Shown in pieces: positions 41,858-52,239 of a DNA stretch of 64,000 bases (position 1 is its first letter; every line of letters starts with the position of its first letter). The position numbers and the translations under genes are program-made. The notes beneath the pieces are model-generated. The model searched no databases, was not told where the DNA came from, and saw nothing but the letters and a program-made list of their open reading frames with translations. Source of the stretch: Marasmius tenuissimus (Eukaryota > Basidiomycota > Agaricomycetes > Agaricales > Marasmiaceae); the NCBI GenBank assembly GCA_029532415.1, contig JAQOTA010000059.1, positions 682,001-746,000 of the forward strand, written 5' to 3'.

Positions 41858-44317
41858 ATGCTCATTGACATGTCAGGAAAAGTGCTGGACTCAGAGAAAC
41901 AGGCATCTCTCGGGTCTGTATCTCGGTCAGCTCGAAATCAGACGTCCCGAACCAAACGAGTTGTTGTTCTTATTTGCCTGTCTACTGCTTTGTGCGGGTT
42001 GTACGGCTTCAGAAATCTCTGGAGCGAGGCGAGGGCCCCTCGAGAAGTGCATTATAGACCACCTCCTCTGGGAGAGAAGGAGAAAGAGACTCTTCCTGTT
42101 TGCTATTTACTCAACTTCTTTCTGTTCATTTCATTCTCATTTTCTTGTCTTGCTAGCTCGATTCCAGACGGTGAAAGTGCACGTTCAGCAGCAAAGACCT
42201 TTGGCAGTCGTCCCCATGTTCCAGGGTCTCATCAGGACTACGCAGACGCGAAGAAGATGCTGGATATCTTTCAGGATGAACTTGGTATTAAGCCGCCACG
42301 GAAATTACCTATCTTCGACGCTGGAACACCTAAGTCTCGTGCGTCGACTATCATACCTACCGAACCACCGCCCGCAGCATCAAACCGCATGGATCGATGT
42401 CTACTATCCGGAACTCGATACACCCACTGGAAGGAGCCTGGATATCTTGGACGAGAAGGGGAAGTCAGTCTGGAAAGCGGATTTGGATGAAGATGGTGAT
42501 CCTTTGGACGAGGATGCACACGAATTCAAGGATTTTGTTCCCGCATGGGATGGCTTCAGCAGCAATGGAGACGCAGAGGGTCAGGTGCAACTCCACTTTG
42601 TATGCTTCTGTCAAGTTCTTTTCATATTCACATTCTATCAGATCATTTACGCGAACTATGGAACGAAAAAGGCACGGTCTCGCACCATGACGATGTGATA
42701 TCATACACTCACTCATACGGGTCTAGGATTATGACAAACTCCTCGAGGCCGGCGCCAACTTTACAGGCAAGATCGTCTTGACGCGTTACGGGAAAATCAC
42801 CCGCAGTCTCAAGGTGCGTTGGCGAATCATTCCGAAGCCCAGATATTGGCCCTTACATGTTTTCTCTACAGGTTTAAGGTGCTGAGGAACTGGGAGCTGC
42901 TGGTGTCCTCATCTACTCCGACCCAACGCGATGACGGTTATGTCACGGTGGAAAATGGGTACACACCATACCCTCAAGGCCCGGCTCGCAACCCCACCTT
43001 GATTCAGAAGGGGAGTGTGATGTATCTCACGAAATACGTTGGTGACCCAACGATGCCTGGATATCCTGCCTATGAGGGCGCTGAACGACAAACGCCGGTG
43101 AACCTAGCGAAGATTCCTAGTCTTTCTCTTTTATGGCGAAATGCTCAGCATCTGTTGGAGGAGATTGAGGAGATATATGTGCCTCGCGAGCCTGCGGTCA
43201 ATGGTCGGAGAAAGCTGAGTGGAAAGCACAGTGTGTCGAAGATCCGATTGGCCAATCATGGTAAATGAAGATTCGAGATGTTTCATCCAGATTTTTTACC
43301 TCGGAGCTGTAATGACCTGCAGTTGACTACAACGTTACACCCATTCGGAACACAATGGCCGCTATTCCCAGTCATGTCAAGGATGAGGTGGTGATTGTGG
43401 GCTGTCATCGTGATGGTGAGTGGGCCTGAGAAACGGACCGTAAACACTTTGACTGATATGTACGATTCTAGCTTGGGTACTAGGTGCTGCCGATCCTATT
43501 AGCGAACTGCATCTCTTCACGAGATTGTTCGCGGGCTCGGTGAACTTCTCAGGCAGGGCTGGGAACCCCTTCGAACTATTCTGATCGCGAGTTGGGATGT
43601 TGTAGAGGTATGTACTCCTATCCACGTTCTAAAAGCCCCTTGATTGACGCACTCTGCAGCACGGCCTCATTAGTAGCACCGAGTACGGAGAAGACTTCTA
43701 CATCTGACTTTCACTTACTTCTCGGATCTCCCATAGGGTCGAGCAAGTTGTTCCAGAGGACATCGACGTCGCTCTCGATCTGGTTGCCTTGCGGTCTTCC
43801 ATCGAATCTCTACAAGCTGCCAGTCTGGAGTTGGATGTCGAGAAGGTTGCTGCGGAGAAGAATTTCTATGAAGCTCTCAAGAAACTCCCCAAATTCCCCC
43901 ACCCTAGCTCGTATTATCGCTGCAGTGGCGGTTTCACAAGACGGGTAGCAGATTGGTACCGCTCCGTCTTTGGTTCGCCTGAACGACCCCACGATCACAT
44001 TCGAGATTGGATGGACTTTTTCTCGGAGGACTTGGAAGACGAGGACGCGCTTTCTCGGCTGCCGTTTTCCAAGAACCCGTGGCGAGAGTTCTTCAAGGCT
44101 GTGAAGAGGTTAGTCAAGGCGAACGGGAAGATTATCGCTTTCGAGCGAGGGTTCCTCGATGAGGGTGGTATCGTTTTCCGGGACAGGGTACGGTGCTACC
44201 ACTTTGCCGGCTTTGACTGAAGTAATCTTGATTGATAGGAACATGACTGCGGCGAGATATGAGGTTTCGCATCTGATTATGTTGTTTAAGGCTTTGACGG
44301 AGCAGACCAAGCCTTGA
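41858..44317 (+). pseudogene. PSMA/FOLH1-like (M28B) carboxypeptidase relic, catalytic core lost
   Basis: Type II membrane protease family member: N-terminal anchor VVVLICLSTALCGLYGF, protease-associated part (AWIDVYYPELDTP, GKIVLTRYGKI, ELGAAGVLIYSDPTQRDDGY), start of the M28 domain (VVIVGCHRD then AWVLGAADPIS), and the transferrin-receptor-like dimerisation domain (NPWREFFKAVKRLVKANGK, stop 44315-44317). Lesions: frameshift near 42387; one base lost near 43504 (AGCGAACTGC); the family's Asp-Ala-Glu-Glu, holding the general base, reads D-V-V-E at 43586-43601; TGA near 43707. Most of the catalytic domain between STEYGED (about 43690) and VEQVVPEDIDVALDL is missing. Confidence 0.85.
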
Positions 44318-44336
44318 TCAGATTGGGATATGTATG

Positions 44337-44869
44337 TACAGTCATTTACCGGTCCTTGGGACAAGGCTGCGTGCTTCAGGACATTAAGTACACTAGATAT
44401 ATTACTCTAAAGCAATTCTGTGCCTCCTAGTGTTGATGAACAAGTGTCCCATTGTTGTCAACAAAATGCGGGAATTTGGGACAGATTTTGGCGTGTGGGA
44501 ATTTCCCATCAGCGCGCCAAAATTGAGTGAGGAACCATTTCACTCTTTGAGACAAAGGCTTCCGCGGTATGAGGGTACTAGAGAGGGCCAAGGATCTACT
44601 CCTTATTGTCATAAAAGCATGTTGTGTGAGTTATAAGTCTGTAGTAGCAGAATTCCCAACTCTATACCCAAAACATTGCTGAAAATCACAGTTATCATTT
44701 TCTTGAATTTTTCCTAGTACTCGAATCACGCCAAAGTTAGCTGTATCAAATTGAGAACATAAAGATGCATCTAAAATAGATGTCTGAGGTGGGTGCGTGG
44801 GATATATGTTGCAGAAAACCCATCTGTCCCACTGGGTGATTGTGTCCCAATGACCGGTAAATGACTGTA
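44337..44869. mobile_element. Tc1/mariner-type MITE, 529 bp, TA target duplication
   Basis: Element 44339-44867. TIRs of about 26 bp, CAGTCATTTACCGGTCCTTG at the left and its near-complement at the right (CAATGACCGGTAAATGACTG), with a TA dinucleotide on each side (44337-44338, 44868-44869). CAGT termini with TA duplication are the Tc1/mariner (Stowaway-like) signature. Further TGTCCCA/TGGGACA inverted motifs lie inside. No transposase; a 68-codon frame inside is not recognisable. Inserted 20 bp after the peptidase relic. Confidence 0.88.
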
Positions 44870-45314
44870 CAAATCAATGTAAACGATCTGACACCAAACT
44901 TAGTTTGAATGTAACCCTAACGAGTACACGGTGCTCCAGCACTCAGCGCACTGGCGCTTTTCTCTTCCATTGACATGCATACAAAGAGTATCGGTGCATT
45001 GGAGCCTGTGTCATCAAAGCGGCTCAGTCTTCGACGCAACATTTCCACTCGTGAAGTAGAATTTCCCACGTAGTGCCGGTGGGCCTCTAGTGGTCGTGGG
45101 AAAGGGTCCCGTGACCGCGTCGTCGCTCTCTCCAATACCACCACTTTCACACCCCTCCCGCGGTTGAACCGTCCGCATCCCATGGCTTCAGAGGCCGAAC
45201 GGGTCAGCCCATTGGCCAAAGACCTTTGGAAACCACCCGCCGATTATGGATTCGATCCTCACGACCGCAAACACAGCTATATGGTCGCTGCTACTCTCAC
45301 CTTCTCGTAGATAT

Positions 45315-45901
45315 ATGAATTCTAAAGGCCCGTATCAGATTGTAACACAGTGCCTCGACGCAGCAGGTTTCGATGGGCAAGAATTCTATCAACGCGTGAA
45401 AAGGGAACTCACGGACAAGCTTGATACAGTGAGTCCTACGCGTCCTGTACAAGCAATCTCTAACTGCACGAGTCTACGCAGACATGGTTGAGTGTGGACG
45501 GCTGCGCTGTGGGTATGATTCCTTTCTCAAGCTTCTCCATATTTGACAGGCCCAGATATGCTATGAAACTGCATTTGACCTTGGAAAGGCGGCTCTAATG
45601 ACCTGTGTTGACAAAAAGAAGATCTACTGTGAGGAGTGCGTTTCGACTCTTCTGCATGGAAAGAAAGACGACGAAGGGACGGTCATCGTGGATAGCAAGA
45701 AAGACAACCAGGGCCGGGTCTCTTGTGAGTCTCACCTCACATCCTCCGCAGTCGTCTCTTAGCGCTCTGACAGGTCCAGTATGCGGACAAAATCACTACT
45801 TCGTCAACACGATGTGGGTTCTCGAAGTGGAAAGGGCTGCAATTGTGTTGGAAAAGAGGAAAGCGTATGAGAAATTGAAGCAATCAAGGCGTAAAGCGTA
45901 A
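45315..45901 (+). CDS. Small Cys-pair (RING/zinc-ribbon-like) protein
   Basis: Exons read GPYQIVTQCLDAAGFDGQEF ending at gtgagt (about 45429), then TWLSVDGCAV, then ICYETAFDLGKAALMTCVDK and KIYCEECVSTLL, then CPVCGQNHYF and the C-terminal helix YEKLKQSRRKA (stop 45899-45901). The Cys-x2-Cys pairs CEEC and CPVC, about 35 residues apart and bridged by a charged stretch, resemble half of a RING or a zinc ribbon. Start ATG 45315 is tentative. An exon at 45183 (MASEAERVSPLAKDLW) could instead precede it, through a 19-bp gap that does not splice in frame as I read it. Function unknown. Confidence 0.5.
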
Positions 45902-46579
45902 CGAGCAGCCGACAAAGATGCGTTACTTCACGAAAAGTAGAGTTGAGCATGGAGTCGCCGAGTCGTGCTCATCGCTGGCTAGCACATTGGCGGACACTGA
46001 TGCATGAGGCTCAGTCGTTTTAGAAAACAGAAATGTCAGTATTCGCCATTCTACCTACGTGTAATATTGCCTTTCAAGTTCGCGTCCTTGATCGTTCGTG
46101 TCTTGTCGAACGCCAGCCGCCCTCGAAGCAGCTTTCAAGATGGAGCCGAAAAACGATTGTCTTAATGGCCGCCAGTCTTCAGAAGAGCTTGACCTGTTGA
46201 GTTATAAAGGTTCTCTATATCTCTTCCCTTCTCACAAGACAACGCATACCCCCGACCGTAGCGGAAGCCGCTGGATGTGGAGGTTGAAAGTGGCAGGTGG
46301 GCGGTTTTTCAACCGGTCGATTTATACTTATAGAGTCAAATTTACAGAGACGAAGTTTTGGGGAGGCCACTTCACCAATCCGGATTCTTATAACGCCGTG
46401 ATACAATATCAAGCACTCAGACGCGGGAGTACGGCAAGAACGTGAACGTATTTGGAGATGCCGAGTAGCATTTGTCACCGCACTAGGCCGAGAGAACGCG
46501 TGTCTACGTGCTGGCAGCTTTAAAAGCGTTCGAAGTCTTACCTTGTTGCCCATCTCCCTGGTTCACTCATCATTTTACT
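45902..46579. other. Intergenic region upstream of the DJ-1-like gene
   Basis: 678 bp. A plus-strand frame from 46140 to 46445 has no family match and is not continued by splicing. Promoter of the DJ-1-like gene expected here. Confidence 0.4.
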
Positions 46580-47476
46580 ATGGCGGCCTCAGCAACTACA
46601 CTAGAGCTCAAAGTCTTTCGAATGGCAGTTTGCCTTCACCCCTATGTTACGATGACAGACTTCCAAGGCCCCGTCGAGCTTCTCGGAGCGTTCTCGACTA
46701 CCAACAGAAAGCTGTTCGGCGATCTATACCCAGATCTCCCCGACTGCGCCATCGACATAGATTACCTCTCGCATACACTCGAGCCGGTCACTCCTACGGC
46801 GGGACCTACGGTGAACCCCACAATGACTTTTGAGGAGGGAAAGAAGGTCGATTTTGATATCGTTTTTGTTCCTGGAGGCGAGTTTGTTGCCCAGCTTTAG
46901 CGTGCTTAGATATCTGATGTCCTGAGTCCGCTCCGTAAAGGACCCAACCCTCCGAAGTTCGCTCATCCGTCCTGTCTCGACTTCATCAAGAACAACGGCC
47001 CGAAGGCAAAGTACCTTCTCACCGTTTGCACCGGGTCGTGGCTTGTCGCGCGAACGGGGCTTCTGACTGGTAAACGAGCTACCACCAACAAGGCAATGTA
47101 TAGACTCGTGGTCGTAAGTCTCTCCTTGTGTCTCGAGTCAAATCGAATCGATTGCCATGCTGTGCTTCAGGAAGATACGAAGGAGTTCAATGTTGAATGG
47201 GTTCCAAAGGCTCGTTGGGTCGTAAACGAAGATATGCACATTTGGACATCTTCAGGCGTGACCGCAGGTACGCATGGAACTCTTTTTTGTGGTAGTCTCC
47301 ATCTTGCTGATATCTCCTCGGGTTTGGATGATGGTGCAGGTATAGACCTCGCATATAACTTTCTGAAGCACCTGGTCGGGGAAAAATTCGCTGATGTGAT
47401 GAAGGGGATCACAGAATTCAGCACTAAGGAAAACTCCAGCGATGACGAGTTTGCTGTCCATTTTGGTTTAGCATGA
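46580..47476 (+). CDS. DJ-1/PfpI family protein (240 aa)
   Basis: Four exons: 46580-46881, 46927-47113, 47171-47267 and 47340-47476. All junctions keep frame. Class I glutamine amidotransferase-like fold: FRMAVCLHPYVTMTDFQGPV (beta1 and helix), FDIVFVPGG with the Gly turn, nucleophile elbow LLTVCTGSWLVARTGLLTGK with the reactive Cys, IEWVPKARWVV-like NVEWVPKARWVVNED, and TSSGVTAG-IDLAYNFLKHL split by the last intron. Such fungal proteins are annotated as PfpI-like or glutaminase-like. Substrate is not evident; possible roles are glyoxalase or stress-related. The first intron has a weak donor (gtttgt). TATA not obvious. Confidence 0.85.
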
Positions 47477-48280
47477 AGAGATTGAAAGGCCGAAGTGATA
47501 TACCATCGAATTTATGAGATACGATGGACAGTCCAGTAATCTCTAGTACTAATGCACATACACCCCGCCAGATCCGAACACCTCTGCACCAAGTGTGAAA
47601 ATGCACGCTCCAGGGAGAGTCCGGGGATGAGTAGCTGGATGAGTTAGATGTCCTTTCTCACGTCTTGTAAGTACAAATTTGGTATTTTCGAGAGTGCTTG
47701 AAAGCGTAGACCATTCGAAGAAGTGCTCAGTCGTCGGATGCTCGGGCCGTCGAATCGATAGTGATTGGCGCTCTGTAAGCACGTGTTCGATTATTAGAAT
47801 TTAGCTTGGCCCGAGCTTGACCTTTCACTACGTTTCTGAGCCTCGGCCATGTTTGGTTCTTTTCCCCCCCTTTTGACTGTTGAAAATATCATTTCAACTC
47901 GTTTTGCTGGAGGATGACTACGCCCAGGACTCGGGGATACGTGCGGGAGGAGTTATCAAGTTTGGCTCATACTAAACGGTGCGTTTTTGATGAAAATGTA
48001 GTGAAATTGCCTGCGTTCATGATACGAGGTTTCAGAGACAAGCACGTTACAGGAATAATTGCTCATTGTGTATAACAACAACAGCAGCATCCCACAAGAG
48101 AGGCAGTGTGACTACGACGACTGCTTGACGGCTGGCTATGCCTGACAGTGGGTGGGTGTCGTGTCTCCGATGTCCACCATATCTGCCACGTCGAGCGCGA
48201 CTAATACACGTCCTCCTCGTTTCGACATATATAAATCGCATACTTAGGATGGACAAAGCCCACTTCAACTTGCCCACGAA
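47477..48280. other. Intergenic region with TATA box for the Arf-like gene
   Basis: ATATATAAAT at 48227-48236 lies 45 bp before the start codon at 48281, a good core-promoter match. No RNA or coding feature recognised. Confidence 0.5.
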
Positions 48281-49604
48281 ATGATTCGTCGCTTCATCGA
48301 ATCCATCTATGGTTCTCGAAAACGCTACACGATAGCATTCGTTGGTCTCAGTTGGACGGGGAAAACGACTCTGTTGTACCAACTGAAGCTCGGGCAGGCC
48401 CTGAAGACTACCATTCCAACGATCGGGATCAATGTCGAAGAATGCGAAATCCAGACTGCACCTGGGAAAACGCTGAATGCCGTTTGCTGGGATCTTGGTC
48501 TTGGATGCGGCAGCGTTCGAAGAATGTTGGGTATGTTTCGGCATACACTGGCTACTGCCAATGCAGTTGTATGGCTTGTGGACTGCTCGACAATCAAAGA
48601 CGAGCTGGAGGCATCGGTGGAAGCCTTTGAAGAAGTGCTGAATTCGACACCCGAGTCGAAGAACTTGCCAGTATTGGTGTGCGTTCCAGTTTTCTCATCT
48701 CACGATGCCTTGAATTGATGTTCCCAACGTACAGTCTAGCGACAAAATATAGTGACTCCCAGGGCCCTGAGGTCATCGATGCCATACGACTCAAGTTCGC
48801 CGGAGTATTGAAAGCACGCTCTACCCCTTACTTCATATTCCCAGTTGACCTTCTGCAAGACCTATCCTCGCCCTCGAGTGGGGTCATTCCTGCGTTCGAC
48901 TGGTTGCGCCTGGTTCTAGAATGGTCTGGGAAGCCACAGCTCTCCTCCTCGAGCATGTCGGAAGCTCAGGAAACCCTCGGAGATGAGCTGAGCGGAAAAT
49001 TGGAGGAGTGGTTGGTCAGGGCATCCAAGGACACCTCCGGTGACGAGTTCCTCTCTCAGTTCTACTCGGTCAACCTCCCTTTGTGGGACCACTATACCCA
49101 TATACGGATTGCCTATCTGATACTTCTTAAACATGGTCGCCAGAAAGGTACGGAGTGCCTCTGACTTTTCGTATCGCGTTCTTGCTCACGCTCCCCTATT
49201 TCGCCGCAGGAAAGAACATGATATTCGACGGCATTAAGAAGTACATCGAAGAAAGCCCGGAGGGCCAGACGCGAAAACGGACTTTTCACTTTACAATGAC
49301 CTACTTCTGGGTTCAGATGGTTCACTTCAGCATTCGGAGTATAGCTCCTGTGAGTGCAGAAGCTGAGGTCGCTGAAGGAGAGTCCGGAGGCGTCCAACAG
49401 CTGGGAAACGATGCCAACGACGACTTTGGGAAGTTTCTCCTACTTAACCCCTACCTCGCTCGGAGTGATCTGTGGAGTGAGTACTATACGAAGGATGTGA
49501 TGTTGAGTCAGGAGGCAAAGGAGAGCATGGTCTTACCGGACAGGAACTCACTGCCGAACCTTGTTACCCAAGACTTCGTCGATAGAGTCAGGATGCATTT
49601 TTGA
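48281..49604 (+). CDS. Divergent Arf-like small GTPase with C-terminal extension (401 aa)
   Basis: Three exons: 48281-48678, 48735-49147 and 49210-49604, in frame. Residues 1-170 follow the Arf/Sar fold: basic amphipathic N-terminus, G1 GLSWTGKTT, switch I PTIGINVEE, G3 WDLGLG (Arf proteins have WDxGG), then AVVWLVDCS. The G4 position reads VLVLATKYSD where Arf has VLVLANKQD, so Asn and the base-specifying Asp context are changed. No Gly2 myristoylation site (MIRRF). The C-terminal 220 residues, with DEFLSQFYSVNLPLWDHYTH, have no match I know. Such proteins are expanded in Agaricomycetes. Nucleotide binding may be altered or lost; the open frame argues for a real product. Confidence 0.8.
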
Positions 49605-50271
49605 AACAAAGAATCTATAGGCTCGTTTGCGGCCCGCGTGTCGGCCAAATTCACGTTCCCTGGGACTCATTGTCCCGCTGACAGCGGGGTGTGCAGGACC
49701 CAAAAGACTTATCAAGGTATGTGTACCAGAATGGGCGTGTGGTGCATCAGGATGCTGTATGGGCCCCAGTTCAAACATACCCTCCTTGTTCGTTGTGCCA
49801 CTTCTGTCTGGAATTCGACACGATAGAAATCATTGTGCCATGCGCAGCATGCTGACCACTGATCAGAAAGCAATTCTTGCTCTGCATATTTATGAAGTGG
49901 AGAGGGACTGTTCTCGAGTTGGGACTCGTGTAAAGGCCTATGAACTTGACTGGTTGAACAGGACAGTAAACAAACCCCTTCCCGGTGGGTAACCTTCAGC
50001 TGAGGGGACCTGCGTTCATGGCAACGACGGGAAGCTGATCCAATGGGTCCGCTTTTCTCCCCTGTTTCTCAAAATATCTGGTTCTCAATCAGATTCCACG
50101 GGAAAACGGTAGAGTGGCTGCAATTCAGCGAACTACTTTAAGCCAAAGCTGTTCGCCAGGTAGAATTTTCTCACTTGCCGAGCCAATCGTACGGGAAATA
50201 TAAGTATTCTGATCCTGATAATTATAACTCTGACAGTTCTGAGTCCCACATCCCTCTCCAGCTGATAGGAC
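49605..50271. other. Intergenic region with TATA-like box
   Basis: AAATATAAG at 50196-50204, about 68 bp before the next start codon. An open frame at 49627-49992 has no splice context or family match. Confidence 0.4.
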
Positions 50272-50868
50272 ATGGCTATGATCTCTAAAATTACACCCTT
50301 AGCTCACAACCCCAGCGACGTTGCAGCAGCAGTAGATGCATCGGGGTTATGTCCAGCGTCGCCAGGATATAATTATCCTTTCCCTCTTCTCGCTATACTT
50401 CTTAGCCTTCTTGTCGTTTTAGGAACCGCCTGGCGGTACCTACGATTTCGATTTCCTTGCCTACGGATCGGGGAGTTGAGGGACCTTGAAAGGACGGTCG
50501 ACCAGTCTTACTTTACCGCCCTGGCGAGAGATGCCCTGTATGGCACAGTCCTCGACAAGATTGCAGCGAGGCGTCTTGCGTATGTTCGTCTGACTGACTC
50601 ACCTCGGTTACTTGAACGATTTAACATGAAAATTAGGCTCAAGAAGAACGTCGCCTTTCTCCATACCCGTAGCCTCGAGATGGACGCCCATATGTCTTTC
50701 TGGAGACAGCGCTTGGGTTTCCATCCCGAGCTACTGGTGAAAATGACTGCCTGCTTTCACGAAGCGCAGAGCATTACTCGTGTCATTACCGTCATGCTCC
50801 AGACTGACGAGCAACAACGATGGGAGAGAGAGATTGACAGGCGACCCCTGCGCCCGAGTACGATGTGA
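50272..50868 (+). CDS. Small single-pass membrane protein, unknown function (198 aa)
   Basis: Intronless frame from ATG 50272. A hydrophilic N-terminus of about 35 residues is followed by one strong membrane segment (FPLLAILLSLLVVLGTAW, about 38-55) and a basic cytosolic-looking domain (LRFRFPCLRIGELRDLERT ... RWEREIDRRPLRPSTM). By the positive-inside rule the C-terminus faces the cytosol. TATA-like box upstream. No family recognised. Lack of introns is unusual here, but length and composition look coding. Confidence 0.5.
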   Translation: MAMISKITPLAHNPSDVAAAVDASGLCPASPGYNYPFPLLAILLSLLVVLGTAWRYLRFRFPCLRIGELRDLERTVDQSYFTALARDALYGTVLDKIAARRLAYVRLTDSPRLLERFNMKIRLKKNVAFLHTRSLEMDAHMSFWRQRLGFHPELLVKMTACFHEAQSITRVITVMLQTDEQQRWEREIDRRPLRPSTM

Positions 50869-52239
50869 GAGGGAGGTTCATAGAGGGAAATCAGTGGGTA
50901 TAGCTCAGTATCATGCTAGAGCTGCTCCTACTATAGAGGCTGTTCATTAGTACCTCGAGCTCCCGTTGTGTACATCTTTCTTCGAGATTGATGATCCCTA
51001 CTCCCAGGTACTATCGTTTGTACTTCGTCTACATCATGTTGTGCGCTGCGTGTGTAATTTTATATGGCCTCTCATTTGACGGGGCACTTTGGAATAATTA
51101 GCCTGGGCATTTACTCCCTCGAAGACTCTACGTTTTGGGCCCGCGAGTGACGCCGAAAGGTGTTACTGAGGCGTGGGAATCAGGCCACTGGGAACAACGC
51201 GTCATTCACCCACAAGCGCCCACTCTTCCTTCTCCCCACCGCCATCAGCTCCGACCTCACATCCGCTTAAAACTGCTCGATATTTAGATACGCCACCCTT
51301 TAGGCCAGCATCCTTCACTCGTTTGGGCATGCAATACGGCCCTCGATCTCATCTCGGATACGTCAAGATCTAGAAGAGGCATGGAGCGGCAACATCAAAG
51401 TTGTCCCATGGCCTCTCCGCTTGACCTCGTCAGGTCATTGTCAAATGAAAGATTATTAGCCTCACTATCCCTTTCAACGTAGTCCTCACCTGCGAAGCGG
51501 CCCAAGGTACACCTGCCTGGTGGAAAGGACCTATTCCAAGCATTCAATCTAGATGCACAGGATCTTCGGATACTCCATAATATCGTTAAACTGGCCAGTG
51601 GCGACATTTCTGGGATTTGGGGCCAGAGGTACGCTGAGTGCTATTCGCGTGGTCAATGAACAAACAAACAGCCCACATCCCTGACGTTTATGCATCAAGA
51701 GCCGGAAGAACTCTTACACGAGCGTAACATTCACAAGACTTTTAGCGTTCAATACGTAGCGCATACTCAGCTTCCAGCGGAACTAAGAAGAGGTACCCAG
51801 CACAGTGCTTGGACCTTGGCTTGAGGCCTCCCGCGATGACCGCACAATGTTTCTCGGAAGTTCTGATGGTCTCGACTCTCGGATTCGGATTGCAACCAGG
51901 TTGCGACAACGACGGGATCATAGATGCGAGGAATGCGAGAGAATGCGAGGTAAGCATGTAAATGAAACCGAGTCCTAGGCACTAGCTGAATTTCGGTCTG
52001 TTGTTGCATTCATCGCAGATGATCCGATTGGAGTGCCCTAAATGCCGGAGACAATCCTCGGACTGTTTTTAGTGTTCGCCCAGCGTGCTCTGTTTGACCG
52101 GAAAAATGAGGTGGATACGTGTTACTCAATATCGCAAAGCGCCACTGGCACTCAATGAAGTGCATTCAACGGAAGTGTCATAATCATCATATGGTCGAAG
52201 CAAAGCCTCATTTATAAGGACCCGGTAAGTGTTGTCCAT
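50869..52239. other. Long intergenic region; no gene supported
   Basis: 1.37 kb. Short frames at 51173-51373 (+) and 51395-52009 (-) show no family similarity or clean splice borders. TTTATAAG at 52211-52218 is the likely P450 core promoter. Confidence 0.4.

Noticed and set aside
44905..44925. Telomere-like TAACCCTAAC string
   Set aside because: A single short occurrence with no tandem array.
49627..49992. 121-codon open frame after the Arf-like gene
   Set aside because: No homology, no promoter, and composition like non-coding DNA.
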